Source of the DNA: Polyangiaceae bacterium UTPRO1
GTDB lineage: Bacteria > Desulfobacterota > Binatia > UTPRO1
Length of the DNA stretch: 52,882 bases
Reading direction: 5' to 3'
Assembly: GCA_002050235.1 (NCBI GenBank)
Contig: MWST01000023.1
Coordinates: forward strand, 1-52,882
Positions 19,226-27,274 of the stretch are shown in pieces. A program made the position numbers and the translations under genes. Below the pieces are notes generated by a model. The model was not told the DNA's origin. It worked only from the letters and a program-made list of their open reading frames with translations, and made no database searches. How positions within the stretch are numbered: the first letter of the stretch is position 1; each line of letters opens with the position of its first letter.

Positions 19226-20415
19226 CTGCGCCGCTCGCGGGGATCCGCGTCCTCGACCTCTCGACCATGCTCGCGGGCCCGTACGCCGCGACGCTCCTCG
19301 GCGATCTCGGCGCCGACGTGGTCAAGGTGGAATCCCACTACGGCGACGACAGCCGCCACCTCGGTCCCGAGCGTGCCGGGCAGCGCTCGCCGTTCCTGAG
19401 CCTGAACCGCAACAAGCGCAGCCTGGTGCTCGACCTGCAGAAGGCCGCGGCCCGGCCGGTCTTCGCGCGCCTGGCGGCGACGAGCGACGTCGTGATCACC
19501 AACGTCCGCGAGCCGGCGCTCTCGAAGCTCGGCCTCGCCTACGAGCAGCTGCGGGCGGAGCGCCCCGACGTCATCTGGGTCGGGATCACCGCGTTCGGAC
19601 CCGACGGTCCCTACGCCGGGCGGCCGGGGATCGACTTCCTGGCCCAGGGATACGCCGGGCTGATCTCGTTGAACGGCGACCCCGCCGGCGATCCGGTGCG
19701 CGTCACCGTGCCGCTCGTCGACGTGATGACCTCCGAGCTCGCCGTGAGCGGCGTGCTGGCAGCACTCCTGGTGCGCGCCAAGACCGGCCGGGGCCAGCGC
19801 ATCGACGTGTCGCTTCTCGACGCCCTCGTGCATGCGCAGGCGAGCGGCCTCGGCGCCTGGTTCCTGAACCGGGAGGTGACGCCGCGCACCGGCAACCGCA
19901 GTCAGTACTTCGCGCCCTCGGGCGTCTACCGCTGCCGCGACGGCAAGGGGATCGTCATCACCTGCCCCTCCGACAAGTTCTTCGCCCACCTGTGCCGGGC
20001 GCTCGAGGTCGCCTGGATCGCCGATCCGCGCTTCACCAAGGTCGCGGCGCGGCTCGAAAACCAAGAAGCGCTGGAGGCGCTGCTCGCAGCTCGCTGCCGC
20101 GATTTTACGCGCGACGAGCTGCTGCAGCGCCTGATCGCGGCCGACGTGCTCGCGGCGCCTATCCACGAGATCCCCGAGGTGGCTGCCGACCCGCAGGTGC
20201 GCCACAACGAGATGATCGTTGCCACCGAGCACGCGACGCTCGGGCGCCTCGAGGTGACCGGCGTCCCCGTGAAGCTGCGCGCCACGCCGGGGAGCGTGCG
20301 CCTGGCGCCGCCGGTCCACGGTCAGCACACGCTGGAGATCCTCGGCGAGCTCGGGCTCGCCGCCGACGAGATAGAGCGACTGCGCCGCGAGCGTACGATC
20401 GGCGTCGCCGATTGA
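19222..20415 (+). CDS. Family III CoA-transferase, array member 3
   Basis: 397 residues from a GTG start coupled to the previous stop. Most canonical of the three: VLDLSTMLAGPYAATLLGDL, GADVVKVESHYGDDSRH, LNRNKRSLVLDLQKA, PGIDFLAQGYAGL with catalytic Asp138, TGRGQRIDVSLLDA, and the small-domain SGVYRCRDGKGIVITC. The gene ends the array and converges with the esterase gene at 20469. The three products could be separate homodimers or interlocked heterodimers. Confidence 0.91.
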   Translation: MTAPLAGIRVLDLSTMLAGPYAATLLGDLGADVVKVESHYGDDSRHLGPERAGQRSPFLSLNRNKRSLVLDLQKAAARPVFARLAATSDVVITNVREPALSKLGLAYEQLRAERPDVIWVGITAFGPDGPYAGRPGIDFLAQGYAGLISLNGDPAGDPVRVTVPLVDVMTSELAVSGVLAALLVRAKTGRGQRIDVSLLDALVHAQASGLGAWFLNREVTPRTGNRSQYFAPSGVYRCRDGKGIVITCPSDKFFAHLCRALEVAWIADPRFTKVAARLENQEALEALLAARCRDFTRDELLQRLIAADVLAAPIHEIPEVAADPQVRHNEMIVATEHATLGRLEVTGVPVKLRATPGSVRLAPPVHGQHTLEILGELGLAADEIERLRRERTIGVAD

Positions 20416-20419
20416 CGAT

Positions 20420-20468
20420 GCCGCCGCGCAGCGGCGCCGGACGCTACGACCGCGAGGACCGCCGCGGT
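20420..20468. terminator. Possible bidirectional terminator hairpins
   Basis: The gap between two convergent genes holds short GC hairpins: GCCGC-cgcgca-GCGGC at 20420-20435 and ACCGCG-aggaccgc-CGCGGT at 20449-20468. No T-run follows either, so factor-dependent or weak termination is more likely than a classical intrinsic terminator. Confidence 0.3.
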
Positions 20469-21770
20469 TCAGGGCGCGGGGAGGGCGGCGACCGGTGGTG
20501 TCACCGCGACGAGTGGCGGTGACGCGGCGCCCGAGCGGCGCGCCAGATCCTCGGCGCGCAGGAGCTCGACGAAGCGGGTCACGGCGTCGATCGCATAGGC
20601 CGAGTGCCGGGAATGGAACAGGTCGAAGGCGTGCTGCGCGCCCGGCAGCTCGGCGTAGACCACGGGTTGGTGCGATACCCTGCGCAGTGCCGCCACGAAG
20701 TGGCGGGTGTCCTCGACGTAGGCGAGCGAATCGTGCGTGCCGTGGATCACGAAGAAGGGCGGGGCGCCGGCGTGCACGCGCGCGATCGGCGACGCCTTCT
20801 CCCAGGCGTCGCGGTCGGCGGTCGGCGAGCTCTTCATGACCAGGCGCTCGAGGAAGGGCGTCATCGAGGCCTTCCGCCGCTCGCCGTGGCGGTCGAGGAA
20901 ATCGTAGACGCCGTAGAAGGGGACGCAGCCCTGGACCGTGGTATCGGCATCCTCGAAGCCGGGCTGGTACTCCGGATCGTTGGCCGTGAGCGCGACCAAC
21001 GCCGCCAGATGGCCGCCGGCGGAGCCGCCGGTCACGATCACGAACGCCGGATCGCCGCCGTACTCGGCGGCATGTCGCTTCGTCCAGACGAGGGCGCGCT
21101 TCACGTCGATCAGGTGATCGGGAAAGGTCGCGCGCGGCGAGAGGCGGTAGTTGGCGGCGACGCAGAGCCAGCCCCGCGCTGCCAGGTGGTACATGAGAGG
21201 CAGCGCCTGCTGCTCTTTCTGTCCGACCGTCCAGCCGCCGCCGTGGATCTGGAACAAGATCGGCGCGGGCCCGTCGCCGTTGCCGTTGGCGGGCCGGTAG
21301 ATGTCGAGGAGGTTGCGCCGCCCGTGAGGGCCGTAGGGGATGTCGGGTATGCGCTCGACGCCGCGGACGCGGAACTTGAAGGGGCGGGCGATGCGGCGGA
21401 ACGGCACCGCGTGGTTCGGCGGCAGGATGCCGTCGGCGAGGTCGTGGTGAAATGCGGCGTCGAAGACCGCGCCCGAGTTGCCGGCGCGTTGATAGAAGAT
21501 GAAGAGCGCGACCCACGACGCGAAAGTGACGACCAGGCCGACCCATCCGGGCCAGGCGCCGAGCGCGTCGAGCTCGACGAAGGCGATGGTCGCCACCGCC
21601 TGCCAGGCGATGTGGTGCACGGCGAGCTCGCCGGTGAGCCACGAAGCGAAGAAGTAGGGAACGATGAGGTAGCTGATCCGCCGCAGCCGCAGCACCGCGC
21701 TCGCCGTGAAACCGGCGCCGACGAGGCTCACGAGGAGGAAGAGCCACGAAGCGGGGTGCGGGGGGATCAT
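20469..21770 (-). CDS. Membrane-anchored alpha/beta-hydrolase (esterase/lipase, HSL/BD-FAE type)
   Basis: 433 residues. About three hydrophobic helices occupy residues 8-95 (SWLFLLVSLVGAGFTASAVL, ISYLIVPYFFASWL, WVGLVVTFASWVALFIFYQ). They are followed by an alpha/beta-hydrolase domain with the oxyanion HGGGW motif (QIHGGGWTVGQ), the nucleophile elbow GGSAGGHLAA, an acidic residue in IHGTHDSLAYVE, and a catalytic His in GAQHAFDLFHS. It probably hydrolyses a short or bulky ester at the inner membrane. The ATG at 21770 has AAGGACAA upstream and overlaps the stop of the crotonase gene (ATGA), so the two are one operon. Confidence 0.87.
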   Translation of the reverse strand: MIPPHPASWLFLLVSLVGAGFTASAVLRLRRISYLIVPYFFASWLTGELAVHHIAWQAVATIAFVELDALGAWPGWVGLVVTFASWVALFIFYQRAGNSGAVFDAAFHHDLADGILPPNHAVPFRRIARPFKFRVRGVERIPDIPYGPHGRRNLLDIYRPANGNGDGPAPILFQIHGGGWTVGQKEQQALPLMYHLAARGWLCVAANYRLSPRATFPDHLIDVKRALVWTKRHAAEYGGDPAFVIVTGGSAGGHLAALVALTANDPEYQPGFEDADTTVQGCVPFYGVYDFLDRHGERRKASMTPFLERLVMKSSPTADRDAWEKASPIARVHAGAPPFFVIHGTHDSLAYVEDTRHFVAALRRVSHQPVVYAELPGAQHAFDLFHSRHSAYAIDAVTRFVELLRAEDLARRSGAASPPLVAVTPPVAALPAP

Positions 21771-22648
21771 TTGTCCTTTTCGTATTCGTCGGCGAGCCCG
21801 GCGCGGGCGGCAGCCTCGCGCTCGCGCAGCTCGTAGAAGCGCGGCTTGCGCTTGCCGACGAAGGCGCTGCCGCCTTCTTTGCCCTCCGGAGCGTCGAACC
21901 AGTCGGGGTAGAAGTTGCTCGAGATCACGCCCATCTCCGCGTAGCCGTCCATCTCCTGATCGAAGGCGGCCTTCAGGATCTCGAGACATCCGGGGCTCGC
22001 GAGAAAGAGCTCGCTGCACCATTGATCGACCTCGGCCTCGAGCCGATCGAGCGGGACCACGCGGTTCACCAGCCCCATGTCGAGAGCCTCGAGCGCGGGG
22101 TAGCGGCGACAGAGCATCCACATCTCGCGCGCCTTTTTGTGGCCGACGACCTTGGTGAGGAAGGGCACGAAATAGCCGTCGGCCGGGCTCGAGACCCGCG
22201 GGCCGGCTTGACCGAAGACGGCGTTGTCGGCGGCGATCGTGAAGTCGCAGACGTAGGCCATGTGGTTGTGGCCGCCGAGGCAATAGCCCTGCACCTGGGC
22301 GATGACGGGCTTGCGCGAGAGGCGAACGAGGCGGTTGTGCGGGTAGCGGTTGTAGAAGGCTTCGCGCAGTCCCCAGCGCTCCCACATGACGTCGCCGCCG
22401 GCGCCGAAGTGCTTGCCGGCTCCGGCGACGACGATGACGCCGATCAGCGGGTCGTGATTGGCGTCGTAGAAGGCGCGGAACATCTCGTCGACGGTGTGGA
22501 GGGTCATCGTGTTGAGCTTCTCGGGCTTGTTGATGGTGATGCGCGCAACCCCGCCCCTGAGCTCGAGGTGGTGCTTCTTCTCGTAGACGATCTCGTCGAA
22601 GACGAGGCCCTCGCCTTCGACCTTGGACCACGCGGTGAAGCTCGTCAT
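21767..22648 (-). CDS. BadI/MenB-type crotonase (ring-opening or ring-forming CoA hydrolase/synthase)
   Basis: 293 residues from ATG 22648. The sequence follows the MenB/BadI branch of the crotonases rather than hydratases: HFGAGGDVMWE (oxyanion), YCLGGHNHMAYVCDFTIAAD, FGQAGPRVSSPADGYF, VGHKKAREMWMLCRRY, ALDMGLVNRVVPLDRLE and a GSAFVGKRKPRF ending. BadI hydrolyses 2-ketocyclohexane-carboxyl-CoA, and MenB makes dihydroxynaphthoyl-CoA; both act on carbon-carbon bonds next to a ring carbonyl. No other menaquinone gene is near, so a BadI-like ring cleavage is the more likely role. The gene diverges from the molybdenum hydroxylase operon across a KstR-like site. Confidence 0.82.
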   Translation of the reverse strand: MTSFTAWSKVEGEGLVFDEIVYEKKHHLELRGGVARITINKPEKLNTMTLHTVDEMFRAFYDANHDPLIGVIVVAGAGKHFGAGGDVMWERWGLREAFYNRYPHNRLVRLSRKPVIAQVQGYCLGGHNHMAYVCDFTIAADNAVFGQAGPRVSSPADGYFVPFLTKVVGHKKAREMWMLCRRYPALEALDMGLVNRVVPLDRLEAEVDQWCSELFLASPGCLEILKAAFDQEMDGYAEMGVISSNFYPDWFDAPEGKEGGSAFVGKRKPRFYELREREAAARAGLADEYEKDK

Positions 22649-22756
22649 AGCGCTGCCACGACCTTTCCCGCCTCTGCGCCGAGGCGTACGCACGGCGAAC
22701 GGATCGATCCGCGAGGCACGCGCGGTGCGCTCCGTGGTGCCACTTGCCGATGGATT

Positions 22757-22770
22757 TATAACATGTTCTA
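22757..22770. promoter_or_regulatory. KstR-like operator, copy 2
   Basis: TATAACATGTTCTA fits TnnAACnnGTTnnA. It lies between divergent genes, 23 bases before the ATG at 22794 and 108 bases from the crotonase start at 22648. At this distance a bound repressor would cover the rightward promoter, and TATAAC within the site could itself serve as a -10 element. The site probably controls the molybdenum hydroxylase operon and perhaps also the BadI-like/esterase operon. Confidence 0.62.
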
Positions 22771-22793
22771 CATTCGAGCGAGCCGCTGCACCT

Positions 22794-23669
22794 ATGAAAC
22801 CGCCTATCTTCGACTATGCTACCCCGGCATCCGTCGCCGAGGCGATTGCGCTGCTGGCGCGCTACGAGGGCGAAGCGAAGCTCCTCTCCGGCGGGCAGAG
22901 CCTGGTGCCCCTGCTCAATATGCGGCTAGCGCGGCCGGCGGTGCTGGTGGATCTCGCGCGCATCGCCGCTCTCGACTGGGTGCGCGTCGCGGATGGCGTC
23001 GTCGCGATCGGAGCGATGACGCGCCAGCGCACGGTCGAGCTGGCGCCCGAGGTGCAGGAGCGTCATCCGCTGCTGCACGCCGGCTTGCAGTTGATCGCTC
23101 ACCCGCAGAATCGCAATCAGGGGACGATCGGCGGCTCGCTGGCGCACGCCGATCCGGCGGCCGAGCTGCCGGCGCTCGCGGTCGCGCTCGACGCCAGCTT
23201 CGAGGCGGCCGGACCCGAGGGCACGCGCACGGTCGCCGCCGCCGACTTCTTCCTCACCTACCTGACCACCGCACTGGCCGCGACCGAGATCCTGACCTCG
23301 GTGCGCTTCCCGATGTTGCCGGCGCGAACCGGGTGGGCGATCCAGGAAGTCGCGCGCCGCCACGGCGATTTCGCGCTCGCCGGCGTCGTCGCGGTCGTGG
23401 GTCTGGCGCTCTCGGGCGCGATCAGCCGGGCGCGCGTCGTTCTCTACGGGGTCGGGGCGACGCCGGTCCGCGCCGCCGCGGCCGAGCGCCTGCTCGAAGG
23501 CCACGTCGCCGACGCCGCGCTCCTCGCGAGCGCCAGCGCCCAGGCCGCCGCTGACCTGGAGGAACCGCTCACGGACGTACACGCGAGCGCCGACTACCGC
23601 CGAGACCTGGCGCGCGTTCTCGTGGGGCGGGCGCTCGCCGAGGCGATGACGCGGGCGCACGCCGCCTGA
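22794..23669 (+). CDS. Molybdenum hydroxylase FAD subunit (CoxM/CutM-like)
   Basis: 291 residues. It carries the two FAD-binding motifs of this family, LLSGGQSLVPLLNMRLARP (residues 30-48) and NQGTIGGSLAHADPAAELP (about 103-121), followed by the CO-dehydrogenase flavoprotein C-terminal domain. The subunit passes electrons from the Fe-S subunit to an acceptor. It is the first gene of a compact M-S-L operon, the order usual for the Cox/4-hydroxybenzoyl-CoA-reductase group. The start lies 23 bases after the palindromic operator. Confidence 0.92.
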   Translation: MKPPIFDYATPASVAEAIALLARYEGEAKLLSGGQSLVPLLNMRLARPAVLVDLARIAALDWVRVADGVVAIGAMTRQRTVELAPEVQERHPLLHAGLQLIAHPQNRNQGTIGGSLAHADPAAELPALAVALDASFEAAGPEGTRTVAAADFFLTYLTTALAATEILTSVRFPMLPARTGWAIQEVARRHGDFALAGVVAVVGLALSGAISRARVVLYGVGATPVRAAAAERLLEGHVADAALLASASAQAAADLEEPLTDVHASADYRRDLARVLVGRALAEAMTRAHAA

Positions 23670-23676
23670 GGACGAC

Positions 23677-24156
23677 GTGACCAGCACCCGACGTATCGGC
23701 ATGACCGTGAACGGCGAACGCTACGAGGCAGACGTCGAGCCGCGCACCACGCTCGTCGACTTCCTGCGCGGCACGCTCGGGCTCACCGGCACCCACGTCG
23801 GTTGCGAGCACGGCGTCTGCGGCGCCTGCACCGTCCTCTGGAACGGCAAGGCGGTGCGCTCGTGCATCATGCTCGCCGTGCAAGCCGACGGCGCCGAGCT
23901 GAAGACCGTAGAGGGACTCGCTCGGGGAGCGACGCTGCACCCGATTCAACAGGCGTTCCTGGAGAAGCGCGGCCTCCAGTGCGGCTTCTGCACGCCTGGC
24001 CTGATGCTCTCGATCGACGAGCTGCTGGCGCGGACGAGCGCGCCCACCGATACCGAGATCACCGACACGATAGGCGGGCACCTCTGCCGCTGCACCGGCT
24101 ACCAAGCGATCGTCGAGGCCGTACATCTGGCGATCGAGAAGCTGCGCACCAAATGA
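23677..24156 (+). CDS. Molybdenum hydroxylase 2Fe-2S subunit (CoxS-like)
   Basis: 159 residues from a GTG (an internal ATG at 23701 is an alternative). The plant-ferredoxin cluster ligands are in GCEHGVCGACTVLWNGKAVRSC (Cys43, 48, 51, 63), written here as a pattern across residues 42-63. The second cluster has CGFCTPG (Cys102, 105) and GHLCRCTGY (Cys137, 139). All eight cysteines are present. The stop overlaps the start of the large subunit (ATGA at 24153-24156). Confidence 0.94.
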   Translation: MTSTRRIGMTVNGERYEADVEPRTTLVDFLRGTLGLTGTHVGCEHGVCGACTVLWNGKAVRSCIMLAVQADGAELKTVEGLARGATLHPIQQAFLEKRGLQCGFCTPGLMLSIDELLARTSAPTDTEITDTIGGHLCRCTGYQAIVEAVHLAIEKLRTK

Positions 24157-26579
24157 GCTCTGCCGAGAAAGCGATTCCGCGGAGCCTAGCGGAGATTCCG
24201 AACAGCCGACCGCGCTACATCGGCCGGCCGACCAACCGGCTCGAGGATCCGGCGCTGCTCACCGGGCGCACCCAGTTCATCGACGACGTCGTCCTGCCGC
24301 GCATGCTCCACTGCGCGATCCTGCGCAGCCCGCACGCCCACGCCAAAATCACGGCCATCGACACGAGCGCAGCGGAGAAGCTCGCCGGTGTGGCTGCGAT
24401 CGTCACCGGCGAGGACGCCAGGCGCTGGTCGAACCCGGTCATGACGGTCCCGCCGGGATGGGGCACGCACTGTCTCGCGATCGACAAGGTCCGCTTCGTC
24501 GGCGAGCCGGTGGTCGCGGTCGCGGCGACGAGCCGCTACGTCGCCGAGGACGCCCTCGAGCTGATCACGGTCGACTACGAGCCCCTTCCGGCTGTGGTCG
24601 ACGCCCGCCAGGCGCTCGCGGTCGGGAGTCCGCTGCTCTTCGAAGAGAACGGCGACAACGTGATGTTCCGCAAGCTCTTCACGTGGGGCGACGTCGACGC
24701 CGCCTTCACGGACGCGGCGCACGTGGTGCAGCGCGACTTCCGCTGGCACCGGCTCGGCGCCAACCCGCTCGAGACCTTCGGAGTGATCAGCCAGTGGGAC
24801 GAGGTCGAAGGCACGCTCACGTGCCGCGGCAGCTTCCAGGCCCAGAACCACTTCGCGATGTCGCGCGCCATGGTCTTCAACCTGCCGCTCCATAAAGTAC
24901 GCTTCATCAGCCACCCGCACGGCGGCAGCTTCGGCGGCAAGGGCGGCGCTCGCGGTACCGACATCACGGCGCTGCTGTCGCGGAAGTCCGGCGGTCGTCC
25001 GGTCAAGTGGATCGAGGACCGCATGGAGTATCTAGCCGGCGGCGCCAGCCAGGCCTGGGACCGGCACTACGACGCAGCGCTCGCTCTCGACGTCGACGGC
25101 AAGGTGCTGGGCTTCCGGGTGCGCCTGCTCGACGACCTCGGCGCCACAGCAGAAGGATGGGGCGCCGTGAGCGCAGCCAAGCCGCTCACTGCCTTCACCG
25201 GCTGCTACGCCATCCCGGCGGCCCAGTACGATCTCACCATCGTCGCCACCAACAAGCTTCCCGGCAGCCCCTATCGCGGCATGGGACCGCCGCCGCACAA
25301 CTGGGTACTGGAGCAGCTCATGGATCTGGCGGCGCGCGAGCTCGGACTGGATCCCGCGGAGATCCGGAGGCGGAACTTCATACCGCCCGCCGCCTTTCCA
25401 TACACCATCGCGAGCGGCAACGAGTACGACAGCGGCAACTACGAGGCGACGCTGGCGGCCGCGCTCGCCATGGGCGACTACCGGGCCCTGCGCGAGAAAC
25501 AGGCCCGCCTGCGCAGCGAAGGCCGCTACCTCGGCATCGGCCTCGTCACCACCATCGAGCCCGGCGTCTTCGACTGGAACGCGTACGCCATCGTCGGTCA
25601 GCCCGGCACCGGAGTTCCCGAGGGCGCGACCGTCGCCATCGACCTGTTCGGCAAGCTCACGATCAAGGTCGGCTTCGCGCTCGAAGGGCAGGGCCAGTAC
25701 ACGGTCGCGGCGCAGGTGCTCGCCGATTGGTTCAACGTCGACATAGCCGACGTGCGCGTGATCCCCCTCGACACGCTGTCGGCGCCGCCGCACTTCGGTC
25801 CGGGCGGGAGCCGCCTCGGCGTCGCGGTCACCGGCGCGGTGCTCGGCGCCGCGCAGCGGCTCACCGAGAAATTGATCGCCGTCGCGGCAGGGCTCTTCCG
25901 GACGACGCCCGACCAGGTGGAGCTTCGCGACGGGCGGATCGGCGTCAAGGGCAATCCCGAGGCTTCGATGCCGTTCCAGGAGGTCGCGCAGGCGATGCTC
26001 GGCCGCAGCGATCTCCTGCCGCCCGGCATCGATCCCAATCCCGAGGCGACGTACGTGTGGACGGCGCCCGGGCGCACGCCGGCCGACGACCAAGGCCGCG
26101 CCAAGAGCTATCTCACCGCCGCCAATGCCTGTCACCTCGTGGTGGTCGAGGTCGACGTCGACACGGCGCAGGTGCGTATCGAGAAATATTGGATCGCCGA
26201 CGACTGCGGTACGCGCCTCAATCCCGCGAGCGTCGAAGGGCAGACCCAGGGCGGCGTCGCCCAGGGCGTCGGCGCGGCGCTCCTCGAAGAGGCGGTATAC
26301 GACGAAGACGGGCAGCTGCGAACGTCGACCTTCATGGACTACCTGCTGCCTACGATCTACGAGGTGCCGATGACGGTGAAGCAGGCGCTGTGTACGCCGT
26401 CGCCCTTCGCGCCCCTCGGCGCCAAGGGCTGCGGCGAAGGCGCCATGCACGCGACGCCGGCGGCGATTCTTTGCGCGATAAACGACGCACTGGCGCCGCT
26501 CGGCCTCGAGTTCCGCGAGGTGCCGGCGAGCCCGCAGCGTTTGTGGACGCTACTCCGGCAGGCGCGGCGCGACCGCTGA
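24153..26579 (+). CDS. Molybdenum hydroxylase large subunit (xanthine dehydrogenase family)
   Basis: 808 residues, the usual length for the molybdopterin-cytosine-dinucleotide subunit. Seen: IGRPTNRLEDPALLTGRTQF at the N-terminus, HGGSFGGKGGARG (cofactor contact), the active-site loop SPYRGMGPPPHNWVLEQ, and the C-terminal GAKGCGEGAMHATPAAI with the proton-shuttling Glu. The loop is not the CO dehydrogenase signature AYxCSFR, so the enzyme is not a CO dehydrogenase even though automatic annotation often says so. It is expected to hydroxylate an activated C-H bond using water. The substrate is unknown; nearby CoA genes suggest a CoA ester or cyclic acid. Confidence 0.91.
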   Translation: MSSAEKAIPRSLAEIPNSRPRYIGRPTNRLEDPALLTGRTQFIDDVVLPRMLHCAILRSPHAHAKITAIDTSAAEKLAGVAAIVTGEDARRWSNPVMTVPPGWGTHCLAIDKVRFVGEPVVAVAATSRYVAEDALELITVDYEPLPAVVDARQALAVGSPLLFEENGDNVMFRKLFTWGDVDAAFTDAAHVVQRDFRWHRLGANPLETFGVISQWDEVEGTLTCRGSFQAQNHFAMSRAMVFNLPLHKVRFISHPHGGSFGGKGGARGTDITALLSRKSGGRPVKWIEDRMEYLAGGASQAWDRHYDAALALDVDGKVLGFRVRLLDDLGATAEGWGAVSAAKPLTAFTGCYAIPAAQYDLTIVATNKLPGSPYRGMGPPPHNWVLEQLMDLAARELGLDPAEIRRRNFIPPAAFPYTIASGNEYDSGNYEATLAAALAMGDYRALREKQARLRSEGRYLGIGLVTTIEPGVFDWNAYAIVGQPGTGVPEGATVAIDLFGKLTIKVGFALEGQGQYTVAAQVLADWFNVDIADVRVIPLDTLSAPPHFGPGGSRLGVAVTGAVLGAAQRLTEKLIAVAAGLFRTTPDQVELRDGRIGVKGNPEASMPFQEVAQAMLGRSDLLPPGIDPNPEATYVWTAPGRTPADDQGRAKSYLTAANACHLVVVEVDVDTAQVRIEKYWIADDCGTRLNPASVEGQTQGGVAQGVGAALLEEAVYDEDGQLRTSTFMDYLLPTIYEVPMTVKQALCTPSPFAPLGAKGCGEGAMHATPAAILCAINDALAPLGLEFREVPASPQRLWTLLRQARRDR

Positions 26580-26581
26580 AT

Positions 26582-26639
26582 AGCGGCGCCGACCGGCCGC
26601 TCGACGCCCGGCCGCGCGCCGGCGGGAAGGCGGCGCGTC
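26582..26639. terminator. Hairpins between convergent genes
   Basis: AGCGGC-gccgaccg-GCCGCT (26582-26601) lies directly after the large-subunit stop. A second structure (CCGGC-cgcgc-GCCGG at 26608-26622, framed by GACGC/GCGTC) extends to the stop of the convergent FKBP gene. They probably end transcription from both sides. No T-run is present. Confidence 0.35.
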
Positions 26640-26640
26640 C

Positions 26641-27081
26641 CTAGCGGATCGCCCGCAGCTCGACCGGGATCTCGAGGGTTGCGTTCGGAGGCACGCGCCC
26701 CGGGACGCCCTCGGCGCCGTAGCCGAGGTTCGGCGGAACGTAGAGGATGCGCTTGCCGCCGACCTTCATGGTCGACACGCCTTCTTCGAGGCCCTTGAGG
26801 GCTTGGCCCTTGCCGATGACGAACTCGAAGGTGCGGCCGCCGTTCTTGCCCTCGATCACCCGGCCGCCGGCGGTGATCGAGTAGAACACCACGACGGTCT
26901 GGCCGTCCTGCGGCGCCGCCCCTTCGCCCGGACTCGTCTCGACGTACTCGAGGCCGCTCGCGGTAGTTACCCTGGCGGCGGCGGGAGATGCCGTGGCCGC
27001 AGGGTCGGCGGCGCGTGCCGTCGTCGCAGCGAGCGTCAGCGTTGCCGCGATGGCTACGATAGCCGGGGTGCGTGCGTGCAT
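26641..27081 (-). CDS. Periplasmic FKBP-type peptidyl-prolyl isomerase
   Basis: 146 residues from ATG 27081 (GAGGATCC upstream; the longer frame to 27147 adds only Arg-rich sequence). A Sec signal peptide ends near TTARA-ADP. The FKBP domain covers about residues 40-145: TASGLEYVETSPGEGA, DGQTVVVFYSITAGGRVIEG, GKGQALKGLEEGVSTMKVGG and NLGYGAEGVPGRVPPNATL. It helps fold exported proteins by cis-trans isomerisation of proline bonds. It is monocistronic, with no link in context to its neighbours. Confidence 0.92.
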   Translation of the reverse strand: MHARTPAIVAIAATLTLAATTARAADPAATASPAAARVTTASGLEYVETSPGEGAAPQDGQTVVVFYSITAGGRVIEGKNGGRTFEFVIGKGQALKGLEEGVSTMKVGGKRILYVPPNLGYGAEGVPGRVPPNATLEIPVELRAIR

Positions 27082-27274
27082 GCAGGATCCTCGTCGTCGG
27101 GAGTGTCGGAGCGGACGCACGCTAGCCAGGCGGTGCGAAGCGGTCAAGGTAGCCGGCGGCGCGTGCCGGCGCGGCGTGCTTCGCCGCCGCGGACGAGTCG
27201 GCTCGACGACGCGAGCCGGATCGGGCTAAGAAGCAGCGCCGCAGCCGCTCGAATTCCGCGCCAAGGAGAGCACC

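Noticed and set aside
21767..22648. MenB (menaquinone biosynthesis)
   Set aside because: The sequence branch fits MenB or BadI, but there are no men genes nearby and it is coupled to an esterase; kept only as an alternative.
24153..26579. Aerobic CO dehydrogenase large subunit
   Set aside because: The AYxCSFR active-site loop of true CO dehydrogenase is absent (PYRGMGPPP instead).
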